This document shows positions 35,002 to 43,064 of a DNA stretch of 64,000 nucleotides, piece by piece; position 1 is the first letter of the stretch; every line of letters begins with the position of its first letter. Position numbers and translations under genes: made by a program. Under the pieces are notes generated by a model, which searched no databases, had not been told where the DNA came from, and saw only the letters and a program-made list of their open reading frames with translations. The stretch comes from Allomuricauda sp. (lineage in GTDB: Bacteria > Bacteroidota > Bacteroidia > Flavobacteriales > Flavobacteriaceae): assembly GCA_003712125.1 (NCBI GenBank), contig RHLF01000001.1, forward strand, positions 1,178,001 to 1,242,000. The letters run 5' to 3'.

Positions 35002-37836
35002 TTAAAATTTATATTTAAGGGTTAGCCCTATGTTAACCCCAAGGTTATACTCTCTAATAGTTATATCACCGATACCTGTGCCTTCCCTTATAAAAGAAAT
35101 GTCAGGATCGAGTATGTTTTTGGCTGATAGATTGGCTTCAAAATGCTCGCCAAAGGAATTCCTCCACACAAAATCAAGGGTAGGAACCGCTTTTTCAACA
35201 ATATTTCCTAGGCTACCTGCACCTAATGAGAAGATGCGGTCTGAGAAATAGGAGAAGACAACGGTGGCCTTCGGCTTGTAGGTGCCAAATGAAGTTGGAC
35301 TATAATTCAAATCGGTATTGATCACAAATGGGGAGGCACCTTCAAGTTCAGAAGAGCTTCGGTCAAAGGAGGTTCCAAAGGTGTTTTCGGCACCTGCCGG
35401 AATATCCCTTAAATCTTGGTCTGTATTAATGTAAGCAGCATTCAATCCGAACGAGAGAATGGCATTGTCATCAGCATCCAACATTAAATTTTTTCTCAAT
35501 TCCAATTCCACTCCAAAAACATCAGCCTGTTCACCGGTTCTAAAGTAGCGTTGTGTCCCCGTTGCGTCGGCAGCAACTACTCGGTTAACAGGGTCTTTTA
35601 TGGTTTTTGCAAAAGCGGCGAGGGAAATGATTTCACCGCGTTCCAAGAACCATTCATATTTTAAATCGTAGTTGAACACATCGGAGTATGTGGGTCCGGT
35701 GCCATCCAAACCACCCAACAAATCAGGATTACCCCCAACCCTCTGGGTTACCCCTTCGTAAACGAATGGCGCTACTTCCTTAAATTCAGGGAAAGAAGCC
35801 GTTTTACTCGCAGCAAACCTCAAATTAGAATTTTCGTTGATGGCATACCGCACGTTCAAACTCGGCAAAAAGATATTTTCGTATACATCACGTACCCCGG
35901 GGTCATCAGGTCGAATATTGATTACGTCGTATTCTACTCTTTGGTCAAATGATTCTAAACGTACGCCTGGGACCAGGGTCCATTTTTCACCCAAGCCAAT
36001 TTCAGCTGAAACGTAACCGGCATGAATGTTCAACCTACCCTCATAGGTATTTTCAGGGAGACCAGGTCTGTTGCGGTTTCCGATATCGTTATTGATGGGG
36101 TTCAATACGATCAAATCGTAAATACCGCTTCCGTCAGGAATATTGATATTGTCGACATTGAAAATACTGTTGAAGTTGTTCACATCGGCAATTGGCGTAC
36201 CATCGCGATCCTGAATTTCGTAACCGTATCGAATACTGTTAAATTGACGTACTTTTCTTCTCCCATTATAACCGAAGTTCCATTTTAGGGTCTCCGAAGA
36301 CTTCAGGCCTACATTTAAAAAGCTATTCAATTCATCATCTTCTATACTCTGAAAGAAGCGTTGGTTGTCAAAGGGAATGTTGGTGTAGAATACAGGATTC
36401 GTGTTGGGATCTGTATCCAATGCAAATTGATAATTCTCTAATGTCACACGCTTTCGGTCCGGTTCATCTGAGAACACCTTGTTGAACCCTGTGCCCCAAT
36501 CCAAGGACCATTTTTCATCAAAATTATGCTGCCCGGTCAATTGGTTGACGAATATCATATCTTGATTGAACTGAACGTTCATTACATAGAACCCTTGGTC
36601 TGTATCAAGAATCGCATCTCGGTTGGTCCCCTGCCCATTGACACCATAATATCCAACGGCATCTTTGGCGCTATTCACAAAAAGGGAGGTGTATTTTAGT
36701 TTGTTGTCATTGTCAATCCGATAGGTCAAACTTGCCATCCCAGTCGTTGTCGTACTATAGGCAAATTCTCGAACGTTGGGAAAGTCAACCTTTAAGACAT
36801 TGGTAAAATCTCGTGCGGGGCCCTCAAGTATTTGGTAACCGTTACCAAAGCTGGCTGCCCCAAAAAAGCTTAGGCGCGATTCGTCGTTCAAGTCCCAAGA
36901 GTAACCACCTTCCACAGCACCAGAAATATTAATGGGGCTCCAAGCCTCTTGGGGATCTACCCCATGGGATAAAACCACGGCAAAAGGATTGTTGTCGTAA
37001 CGGTTGTAAAAACCAAAATCACTAGGGCCTTCACTGCGCACAAAATCTTCACCGGAAGCATTGGAATTGAATCCGCTGCCCAATGCCACTTCAACATACC
37101 CATCACCGGTATACTCCTTGGAATCTATATTCACGTTTCCTGCGGCAAAATCACCGTAGAATGTGGGTGAGAAGGCCTTTCGTACGGCCACATTTTCAAT
37201 GATGCCCGATTCGAAAAGATCAAGATTGATGTTCTTTTTATTAATATCGTTTGATGGGAGGGATAGGCCGTTCATCGTGGTATTCTGGTACCGATCTCCC
37301 AATCCGCGAACATAAACATTGCTCGAGCCCTGTTGTTTTGAAATCCCTGAAATTTGGGCTACGGCCGCAGCTGCATCATCAATTCCTTTGAGGGTTAGGG
37401 CTTCGGCACTGATAGCTTCTTGCAACACCAAGGCGTTTTTTTGCTGAAGCAATAGCGCTATTTCAGAATCTCGGCTGGCCGAAGTGGTAATGACAACTTC
37501 ATCGAGAGCTACCCCTTGAGATGCGCTCATGGGAACATTTACAGTAGTGACTTTATTAGATACCACTTCAACATTGGGTATTTCCACTGTCTCATACCCC
37601 AAATAACTGTAGACCACGGTATAAATACCAGGGGCTAGATCGGGAATTTCATAAAGACCATCAAAATCTGAGGTCGTTCCCGTCGTTGTGCCTTTTATCA
37701 AAACGTTGGCAAAGGGTAGTGGCTCGTCGTTGAGTTCCCGGTCTGTCAGTTTACCTACAATTGAACCATTCTCCTGGGAAAGGGCCACAATTGAGCTAAA
37801 AAATACAAGAACAGCGAGTATGTTTTTCATGTTCAT
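35002..37836 (-). CDS. TonB-dependent outer-membrane receptor
   Basis: A 944-residue outer-membrane receptor. Signal peptide (1-20) is followed by a carboxypeptidase-like regulatory domain (about 24-110: GSIVGKLTDRE, GTTTGTTSDFDGLYEI, YLGYETVEI), a plug domain (about 130-260, with VYVRGLGDRYQNTTMNG) and a long beta-barrel ending in NIGLTLKYKF. It imports a ligand using TonB energy. It forms an operon with the lipoprotein and is divergent from a PhoB/PhoR-like pair, so phosphate-limited expression is inferred. Eleven-base-period repeats lie 50-120 bases upstream. Confidence 0.93.
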   Translation of the reverse strand: MNMKNILAVLVFFSSIVALSQENGSIVGKLTDRELNDEPLPFANVLIKGTTTGTTSDFDGLYEIPDLAPGIYTVVYSYLGYETVEIPNVEVVSNKVTTVNVPMSASQGVALDEVVITTSASRDSEIALLLQQKNALVLQEAISAEALTLKGIDDAAAAVAQISGISKQQGSSNVYVRGLGDRYQNTTMNGLSLPSNDINKKNINLDLFESGIIENVAVRKAFSPTFYGDFAAGNVNIDSKEYTGDGYVEVALGSGFNSNASGEDFVRSEGPSDFGFYNRYDNNPFAVVLSHGVDPQEAWSPINISGAVEGGYSWDLNDESRLSFFGAASFGNGYQILEGPARDFTNVLKVDFPNVREFAYSTTTTGMASLTYRIDNDNKLKYTSLFVNSAKDAVGYYGVNGQGTNRDAILDTDQGFYVMNVQFNQDMIFVNQLTGQHNFDEKWSLDWGTGFNKVFSDEPDRKRVTLENYQFALDTDPNTNPVFYTNIPFDNQRFFQSIEDDELNSFLNVGLKSSETLKWNFGYNGRRKVRQFNSIRYGYEIQDRDGTPIADVNNFNSIFNVDNINIPDGSGIYDLIVLNPINNDIGNRNRPGLPENTYEGRLNIHAGYVSAEIGLGEKWTLVPGVRLESFDQRVEYDVINIRPDDPGVRDVYENIFLPSLNVRYAINENSNLRFAASKTASFPEFKEVAPFVYEGVTQRVGGNPDLLGGLDGTGPTYSDVFNYDLKYEWFLERGEIISLAAFAKTIKDPVNRVVAADATGTQRYFRTGEQADVFGVELELRKNLMLDADDNAILSFGLNAAYINTDQDLRDIPAGAENTFGTSFDRSSSELEGASPFVINTDLNYSPTSFGTYKPKATVVFSYFSDRIFSLGAGSLGNIVEKAVPTLDFVWRNSFGEHFEANLSAKNILDPDISFIREGTGIGDITIREYNLGVNIGLTLKYKF

Positions 37837-37858
37837 TCCAGTTGATTAAAACACGCCG

Positions 37859-37903
37859 CAAAGAAAACAGGGTGCTGTAAAGACCTTGTTAGTCTTATGT
37901 TAA
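37859..37903 (-). promoter_or_regulatory. candidate PhoB-type box and -7 box for the TonB receptor operon
   Basis: On the minus strand TTAACAT-N4-CTAACAA (37903-37886) has an 11-base period like Pho boxes. It ends 19 bases before a near-consensus -7 box (TTTCTTTG, 37866-37859), where a -33 element would normally be. Confidence 0.45.
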
Positions 37904-37937
37904 GTGTTCATGTGCTAAGCATTACGAAAAGGTTATC

Positions 37938-37955
37938 ACTTTAAATGAATGTTAA
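37938..37955. promoter_or_regulatory. second 11-base-period direct repeat
   Basis: On the minus strand TTAACAT-N4-TTAAAGT. It shares the ATGTTAAGTG core (37949-37958) with the first site (37897-37906). It lies upstream of the phoB-like -7 box as well, so it may serve either gene. Confidence 0.4.
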
Positions 37956-37982
37956 GTGGGTAGTCTGTAATAGTATTATCTT

Positions 37983-37990
37983 TACATTTG
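37983..37990 (+). promoter_or_regulatory. candidate -7 box for the phoB-like gene
   Basis: TACATTTG matches TAnnTTTG, 27 bases before the ATG. Confidence 0.45.
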
Positions 37991-38016
37991 GTTGCAAACC
38001 AAATTTTTAACCCCTC

Positions 38017-38703
38017 ATGAAAAAAAAGGACATTAAGATTCTTTTGGTTGACGACGAGCCGGATATTCTTGAAATCATCAGTTACAATCTGTCTGCGGAA
38101 GGCTATGAGGTATTCACCGCAAAAAATGGCGTAGAGGGTGTGGCCAAAGCCAAAAAGAAACGACCTCACCTCATTATTTTAGATGTAATGATGCCTGAAA
38201 TGGATGGCATTGAGGCCTGTGAAACAATTCGCGCCACTCCCGGGCTTGAGAGTACCATCATCACATTTTTGACCGCCCGTGGCGAGGATTATTCCCAGGT
38301 TGCTGGCTTTGATGCTGGAGCTGATGACTACATTACCAAACCTATCAAACCCAAGGTGCTCACCAGTAAGGTCAAAGCATTGTTGCGAAGGTTGAAAGAT
38401 GACAAAACCGAGGTTGACGAAATTGTGAGGGTGGGCAATATTGTCATCAACCATGAAGAGTACAAAATCATTAATAATGGCACCGAATTGGTGTTGCCCA
38501 GAAAAGAATTTGAATTACTTTCCTTGCTGACATCGAAGCCCAATAAGGTCTTTAAACGCGAGGTGATTTTAGACAAAGTTTGGGGCAATGAGGTCGTTGT
38601 TGGTGGCCGTACCATTGATGTGCACATTCGAAAATTGCGCGAAAAAATAGGGGAAGACCACTTTAAGACTGTCAAAGGCGTAGGGTATAAGTTTGTGCTG
38701 TAA
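38017..38703 (+). CDS. OmpR/PhoB-family response regulator
   Basis: A 228-residue two-component regulator. The receiver domain (about 5-122) has the acidic pair in VDDEPDILE (Asp12, Asp13), the phosphorylated Asp56 in LIILDVMMPEMDG, and Lys in DDYITKPI. The C-terminal winged helix (about 135-228) is of the OmpR type (LPRKEFELLSLL, VGGRTIDVHIRKLREKIG, VKGVGYKF). It is followed by its kinase gene 78 bases later. Size and pair order fit PhoB/PhoR; phosphate control is probable but not proven. Confidence 0.92.
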   Translation: MKKKDIKILLVDDEPDILEIISYNLSAEGYEVFTAKNGVEGVAKAKKKRPHLIILDVMMPEMDGIEACETIRATPGLESTIITFLTARGEDYSQVAGFDAGADDYITKPIKPKVLTSKVKALLRRLKDDKTEVDEIVRVGNIVINHEEYKIINNGTELVLPRKEFELLSLLTSKPNKVFKREVILDKVWGNEVVVGGRTIDVHIRKLREKIGEDHFKTVKGVGYKFVL

Positions 38704-38781
38704 AGGAATCTGTCCCATCCCTTTTCAACGGGGTAAAAAATCCCTATTTTTCGACTCAATCTTGAGAATTAAATAAGTGAT

Positions 38782-39831
38782 ATGGCGATAAAGCTCAAGA
38801 AGTCATACAAATTTGCGCTCCGGTCGTCTTCAATTGTTTCTTGCTTGTTGACTGCCTTGCTGGCCGGGATTTATTTTTTTATGGATCAAAAGGATTATAA
38901 AATCCTTATGATTTTTTTCCCTTCTGCATTTTTGATTTCCTTTTTTATCATCCAAACCCGAATTGAATGGTTCATCTATAGGCGGGTCAAAAAAATATAT
39001 GACGACGTTTCCCTTTTGGAATCTACTTCCCTGGCCTCAAAGCCCATAACAACCGATATGCGGACCCTGACCGAAGAAATTGAAAAGTTTGCCCAGGATA
39101 AAAAAGTAGAGATTGATACCTTGAAAATTCGTGAAGAATACCGACGTGATTTCTTGGGAAATGTGTCACATGAACTTAAAACACCCCTTTTTACGGTGCA
39201 AGGGTATTTATTGACCTTACTTGATGGGGCCATCAATGACAAAAAAGTACGGGATAAATACCTCGAGCGGGCCAATAAAGGAGTTGAACGCCTGATATAT
39301 ATTGTAAAAGACCTAGACCTTATCACAAAATTAGAGGTAGGAGACCTTAACCTCGATAAGGAGACTTTTGACATTATCGAGTTGATCAAAAATGTTTTTG
39401 AATTGCTTGAAATGCGGGCTTCCAAAAAAAACATTTCCCTCACCTTTGATATGGAGTATCCAAAACCCATTTTTGTGCAGGGTGATCAAGAGAAAATACA
39501 ACAGGTGGTGAGCAATCTTTTGGTGAACTCAATTAAGTATGGTCATGAAAACGGTACCACCGAGGTTAGTGTCGAAAATTTGATACAAAACAAGGTGATC
39601 GTAAGGGTTACAGATAACGGTGAGGGCATTCCCAAAGTGCATATCCCCAGATTATTTGAACGATTTTATCGGGTCGACCAGAGTGGTAGTCGAAGTGAAG
39701 GGGGTTCCGGATTGGGCTTATCTATTGTGAAACACATTATCGAGGCCCATGGCGAGAAAATCTACGTTGAAAGCGAACAAGGTGTGGGTTCTGAATTTTC
39801 ATTTACGTTGGAACGTTCCGAAAAACAGTAA
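38782..39831 (+). CDS. sensor histidine kinase (PhoR-like)
   Basis: A 349-residue inner-membrane kinase, partner of the preceding regulator. Two helices (about 15-34 and 40-58) are joined by a very short loop, so there is no periplasmic sensor domain, as in PhoR-type kinases. No clear PAS domain is seen. The H-box is FLGNVSHELKTPLFTVQGY (His130); the ATPase boxes are NLLVNSIKYG (N), VTDNGEGIPKVH (G1) and GGSGLGLSIVKH (G2). Without an own sensor, the signal may come through a phosphate transporter, which is not in this window. Confidence 0.92.
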   Translation: MAIKLKKSYKFALRSSSIVSCLLTALLAGIYFFMDQKDYKILMIFFPSAFLISFFIIQTRIEWFIYRRVKKIYDDVSLLESTSLASKPITTDMRTLTEEIEKFAQDKKVEIDTLKIREEYRRDFLGNVSHELKTPLFTVQGYLLTLLDGAINDKKVRDKYLERANKGVERLIYIVKDLDLITKLEVGDLNLDKETFDIIELIKNVFELLEMRASKKNISLTFDMEYPKPIFVQGDQEKIQQVVSNLLVNSIKYGHENGTTEVSVENLIQNKVIVRVTDNGEGIPKVHIPRLFERFYRVDQSGSRSEGGSGLGLSIVKHIIEAHGEKIYVESEQGVGSEFSFTLERSEKQ

Positions 39832-39907
39832 TGCAGCATTGGCACTAGAAAATTAGGTGCCCTCCCTGAAGATTTCCTTAGTTTTGCCAAAACCTTAAAT
39901 ACTTGTT

Positions 39908-40579
39908 TTGGGCAGCAAAAATAAACTCAAGCGCTTTGCTGAAAATGAAAGCTTTTCGAATGTGATTCAACCCACTCGAAAAGAGATATTGGATGGGTTT
40001 TCCCATAAAGGGAAATGGAACGAGTTTTTTAAAAACAACAACTCCATCGTACTTGAATTGGGTTGTGGAAAAGGAGAGTATACTGTTGGTCTGGCCGAGC
40101 GAAACCCAAACAAGAATTATATCGGAATCGATATCAAAGGCGCCCGCTTTTGGCGCGGGGCGAAAACGGCCTTGGATTCAGAATTGTCAAATGCGGCCTT
40201 TTTAAGAACCCAAATCGAATTGATCGACGCCCTTTTTGGAGAACAAGAGGTGTCGGAAATTTGGATCACTTTCCCAGACCCGCAAATAAAATATAAGCGC
40301 ACCAAGCATCGACTTACAAACACTGCTTTTTTGACGAAGTATAAAAAGATTTTAAAGCCGCAGGGCATCTTGCACCTTAAGACCGATAGTGAATTTATGC
40401 ACGGATATACCTTGGGGCTGTTACATGGTTTAGGGGCCAAAATTGACTATGCGAACCACGATGTGTATCACAATGCGGGTGCTCCTGCCGAAGTGCTTGA
40501 AATTCAAACTTTTTATGAAAAACAGTATCTTGAAAAGAATAAGCCAATTACGTATATTCAATTTCGACTGACCGACTAA
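39908..40579 (+). CDS. trmB: tRNA (guanine-N7)-methyltransferase
   Basis: Makes 7-methylguanosine at tRNA position 46. The 223-residue product has the SAM motif LELGCGKGEYTVGLAERNP, the RNA-binding segment GIDIKGARFWRGAKTA and ITFPDPQIKYKRTKHRLTN, all family hallmarks. The start is TTG at 39908: the residues right after it (GSKNKLKRFAENESF) are the usual N-terminus of Bacteroidota TrmB, so this codon is well supported. It is followed after a few bases by the LysE-type gene. Confidence 0.95.
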   Translation: MGSKNKLKRFAENESFSNVIQPTRKEILDGFSHKGKWNEFFKNNNSIVLELGCGKGEYTVGLAERNPNKNYIGIDIKGARFWRGAKTALDSELSNAAFLRTQIELIDALFGEQEVSEIWITFPDPQIKYKRTKHRLTNTAFLTKYKKILKPQGILHLKTDSEFMHGYTLGLLHGLGAKIDYANHDVYHNAGAPAEVLEIQTFYEKQYLEKNKPITYIQFRLTD

Positions 40580-40583
40580 TTTG

Positions 40584-41213
40584 ATGGAACACTTACCTCT
40601 GCTTTTTCTGGTGACATTCGTTGCCGCTATTGCGGCGTCTGCACCCCCAGGCTTGCTCAATGTAAACGCTGCCAAGGTCGGTGTTGAAAAGGGCAAACGC
40701 AAAGGGGTGAGTTTTAGTTTGGGCATTGCAGTGACAGTGGCAGCACAAGCTTATATTGCGGTCAGAATCGCCAAGTTTCTCAACCGAAACCCAGAAGTGG
40801 TCAATTGGTTGATGAAGGCAGCTGTTGTCTTGTTTGCGGTGTTAACGGTGTTTTTCTTTGTAAAGGGGTATAAAAAGGCGCACAAAGCAATAGCGATCAA
40901 GGAAAATACCGCACAGAACATTTTTTTGAAAGGACTTTTTCTGGCCTGGCTGAACTTCTTACAAATACCTTTTTACAGTTGGTTGAATACTGTGCTGCAC
41001 AATCGAAACCTCATGAATTTTGAAATTGCCGATGAAATATGTTTCATAATTGCAGCGGCTTTCGGCACTTTTTTGGTGATGTACTCTTATGTGTTTTACT
41101 TTAATAAATTGGAAACCAAAACCAATTGGTTCTCTAAAAATTCAAATTATGTGCTAGGGGCCCTTATGCTCGTTTTGCTTTGCATTACCACCATCCGGAT
41201 TTTTTATAGTTAA
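40584..41213 (+). CDS. LysE/RhtB family amino-acid exporter-like protein
   Basis: A 209-residue membrane protein with about six helices. The N-terminal FVAAIAASAPPGLLNVNAAKVGVEKG segment has the PPG motif in the position of the LysE-family PGP motif. Substrate unknown. ATG at 40584 is chosen over the TTG one codon earlier. It lies directly after trmB and ends at the start of the MGMT-family gene (TAAATGAC), so the three are probably co-transcribed. Confidence 0.83.
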   Translation: MEHLPLLFLVTFVAAIAASAPPGLLNVNAAKVGVEKGKRKGVSFSLGIAVTVAAQAYIAVRIAKFLNRNPEVVNWLMKAAVVLFAVLTVFFFVKGYKKAHKAIAIKENTAQNIFLKGLFLAWLNFLQIPFYSWLNTVLHNRNLMNFEIADEICFIIAAAFGTFLVMYSYVFYFNKLETKTNWFSKNSNYVLGALMLVLLCITTIRIFYS

Positions 41214-41555
41214 ATGACCGAAAAGAACTTTTTTGACAAAGTATATGAAGTGGCCAGGTTAATTCCGCACGGCCGGGTTACTTCCTATGGCGCGATTGCC
41301 AAATATTTGGGTGCAGCCAGAAGCGCCCGCATGGTGGGCTGGGCCATGAACAATTCACATGCAAAAGATGTGCCGGCGCATCGTGTGGTAAATAGGGTTG
41401 GCGTGTTAACCGGAAAACATCATTTTGATGGTACAAATCTGATGCAGCAATTGCTCGAAAATGAAGGTATTAAGGTTGAGGACAATCAAATTCTTGACTT
41501 TCAAGCTCATTTTTGGGACCCTATGACAGAGTTGGGGTCTGATTTTATGAAATAA
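41214..41555 (+). CDS. alkyltransferase-like protein (MGMT family, no active-site Cys)
   Basis: A 113-residue DNA-binding protein related to O6-methylguanine-DNA methyltransferase. The helix-turn-helix and arginine-finger region is present (IPHGRVTSYGAIAKYLGAAR, SARMVGWAMN). The active-site PCHRV motif reads PAHRVVN, with Ala for the acceptor Cys, so it cannot take up alkyl groups. Such alkyltransferase-like proteins bind damaged bases and hand them to nucleotide excision repair. Follows the LysE-type gene without a gap. Confidence 0.9.
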   Translation: MTEKNFFDKVYEVARLIPHGRVTSYGAIAKYLGAARSARMVGWAMNNSHAKDVPAHRVVNRVGVLTGKHHFDGTNLMQQLLENEGIKVEDNQILDFQAHFWDPMTELGSDFMK

Positions 41556-41618
41556 TCCTTCTTTATTGCGCCATGTTCACTTTCGATTGAATTCCTTTAT
41601 AATCTGTGGCTTAGGACG

Positions 41619-41626
41619 TATCTTTG
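41619..41626 (+). promoter_or_regulatory. candidate -7 box for the Fe-S operon
   Basis: TATCTTTG matches TAnnTTTG, 43 bases before the Mrp ATG. A 7-base inverted repeat (TGCGGTT at 41625-41631 and AACCGCA at 41649-41655) lies in the leader. Confidence 0.5.
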
Positions 41627-41669
41627 CGGTTCTGAAATAGGATTGGAAAACCGCATACAAAAGAAATTT

Positions 41670-42809
41670 ATGAAGATTGATAAAAAAGAAGTCTTAAAGG
41701 CTTTGGAGATGATTTCTGTACCGGGCGAAGGCCAGAATATGGTTGAGAGCGGGGCGGTGACCAATGTCCAGATTTTTGGCGATGAGGTTGAGGTCGATAT
41801 CACCATTAAAAATCCTAGCCTGCAGGCCCGCAAAAAAACTGAGGTAGAGATTTTAAAAGTAATCCACCAAGAGGTCTATGAAAAGGCCAAGATTAAAATC
41901 AACCTTAAGGTCGATGCCCCAGCGAAACCCCAGGTAAATCAAATCAAGGGGAAACCTATTGAAGGCATTCAAAATATTATTGCAGTTGCCTCGGGAAAAG
42001 GGGGGGTAGGTAAATCTACCGTTACGGCAAACCTTGCGGTCACTTTAGCCAAAATGGGCTTTAAGGTAGGGTTGTTGGATACTGATATTTACGGGCCATC
42101 AATGCCCATAATGTTTGATGTGGCATTGGAACGTCCCCTTTCCATCAATGTTGACGGGAAAAACAAAATGAAGCCCGTAGAAAATTATGGGGTGAAATTA
42201 TTGTCCATAGGGTTCTTTACCCAGCCCAACCAGGCTGTAATTTGGCGCGGTCCCATGGCCAGCAAGGCATTGAACCAAATGATTTTCGACGCCCACTGGG
42301 ATGAACTGGATTTTTTGTTGTTGGATTTACCTCCTGGCACAGGAGATATTCATTTGAGCATTATGCAGTCGCTTCCGGTAACTGGGGCTGTTGTGGTGAG
42401 TACCCCTCAAGAAATTGCCTTGGCCGATGCGCGAAAGGGTGTGGCGATGTTTCAGCAAGAAGCGATAAGCGTTCCGGTGTTGGGTATTGTTGAGAACATG
42501 GCGTACTTTACGCCTGCGGAACTCCCTGAAAACAAATATCATATCTTTGGTAAGGACGGGGCAAAAAATTTGGCCGAAGACCTGGGTGTACCCTTTCTAG
42601 GAGAAATTCCTTTGGTTCAAAGCATACGTGAAGCTGGTGATGTGGGTAGGCCAGCTGCCTTACAAACAGCAACTCCGATCGAGGGTGCTTTTGAAGAATT
42701 GACAAAAAATACCGTTCAAGAATTGGTGCGTAGAAATAAAGATTTACCCCCAACCGAGGCCATAAAAATAACGACAATGGCAGGCTGTGCTGCCGTAAAA
42801 AAGAAATAA
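41670..42809 (+). CDS. apbC: Mrp/NBP35-family Fe-S carrier ATPase
   Basis: A 379-residue P-loop ATPase that carries and delivers iron-sulfur clusters. An N-terminal MIP18-like domain (about 1-85) is followed by the deviant Walker A ASGKGGVGKSTVTANLAV (about 105), LLDTDIYGPSMPIMF, and LLLDLPPGTGDIHLSIMQ. The usual C-terminal CxxC is not seen as such; a single Cys is in MAGCAAVKKK, which is odd for a carrier. The frame opens with TTG at 41643; the ATG at 41670 (MKIDKKEVLKAL) is preferred. First gene of an Fe-S operon with the NifU gene one base later. Confidence 0.93.
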   Translation: MKIDKKEVLKALEMISVPGEGQNMVESGAVTNVQIFGDEVEVDITIKNPSLQARKKTEVEILKVIHQEVYEKAKIKINLKVDAPAKPQVNQIKGKPIEGIQNIIAVASGKGGVGKSTVTANLAVTLAKMGFKVGLLDTDIYGPSMPIMFDVALERPLSINVDGKNKMKPVENYGVKLLSIGFFTQPNQAVIWRGPMASKALNQMIFDAHWDELDFLLLDLPPGTGDIHLSIMQSLPVTGAVVVSTPQEIALADARKGVAMFQQEAISVPVLGIVENMAYFTPAELPENKYHIFGKDGAKNLAEDLGVPFLGEIPLVQSIREAGDVGRPAALQTATPIEGAFEELTKNTVQELVRRNKDLPPTEAIKITTMAGCAAVKKK

Positions 42810-42810
42810 G

Positions 42811-43050
42811 ATGACATCAGAAGAAGTACGAACAAATGTTGAAAAGGCACTCGAAGAGATTCGACCCTTTTTGCAAAGTGACGGAGGTGACATTTCATTG
42901 GTTTCCATAGATGATGACAAGTCAGTAAAGGTTCGGTTGGAAGGCAACTGTATCGGATGTACCGTGAATCAAATGACCTTGAAGAGCGGTGTCGAAATGA
43001 CGATTAAAAAATATGTACCACAGATAGAAGAGGTCGTTAACCTGAGCTAA
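42811..43050 (+). CDS. NifU-like Fe-S scaffold protein
   Basis: A 79-residue protein consisting of one NifU C-terminal domain: RPFLQSDGGDISLVSIDDD and GNCIGCTVNQMTLKSGVE with the cluster-binding CxxC. It holds or passes a 4Fe-4S cluster. One base after the Mrp gene and 14 bases before the reductase gene. Confidence 0.95.
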   Translation: MTSEEVRTNVEKALEEIRPFLQSDGGDISLVSIDDDKSVKVRLEGNCIGCTVNQMTLKSGVEMTIKKYVPQIEEVVNLS

Positions 43051-43064
43051 TTCCCAAGTTTTTT

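Noticed and set aside
38976-39470. 164-residue minus-strand open frame
   Set aside because: Antisense to the histidine kinase gene; no recognisable domain.
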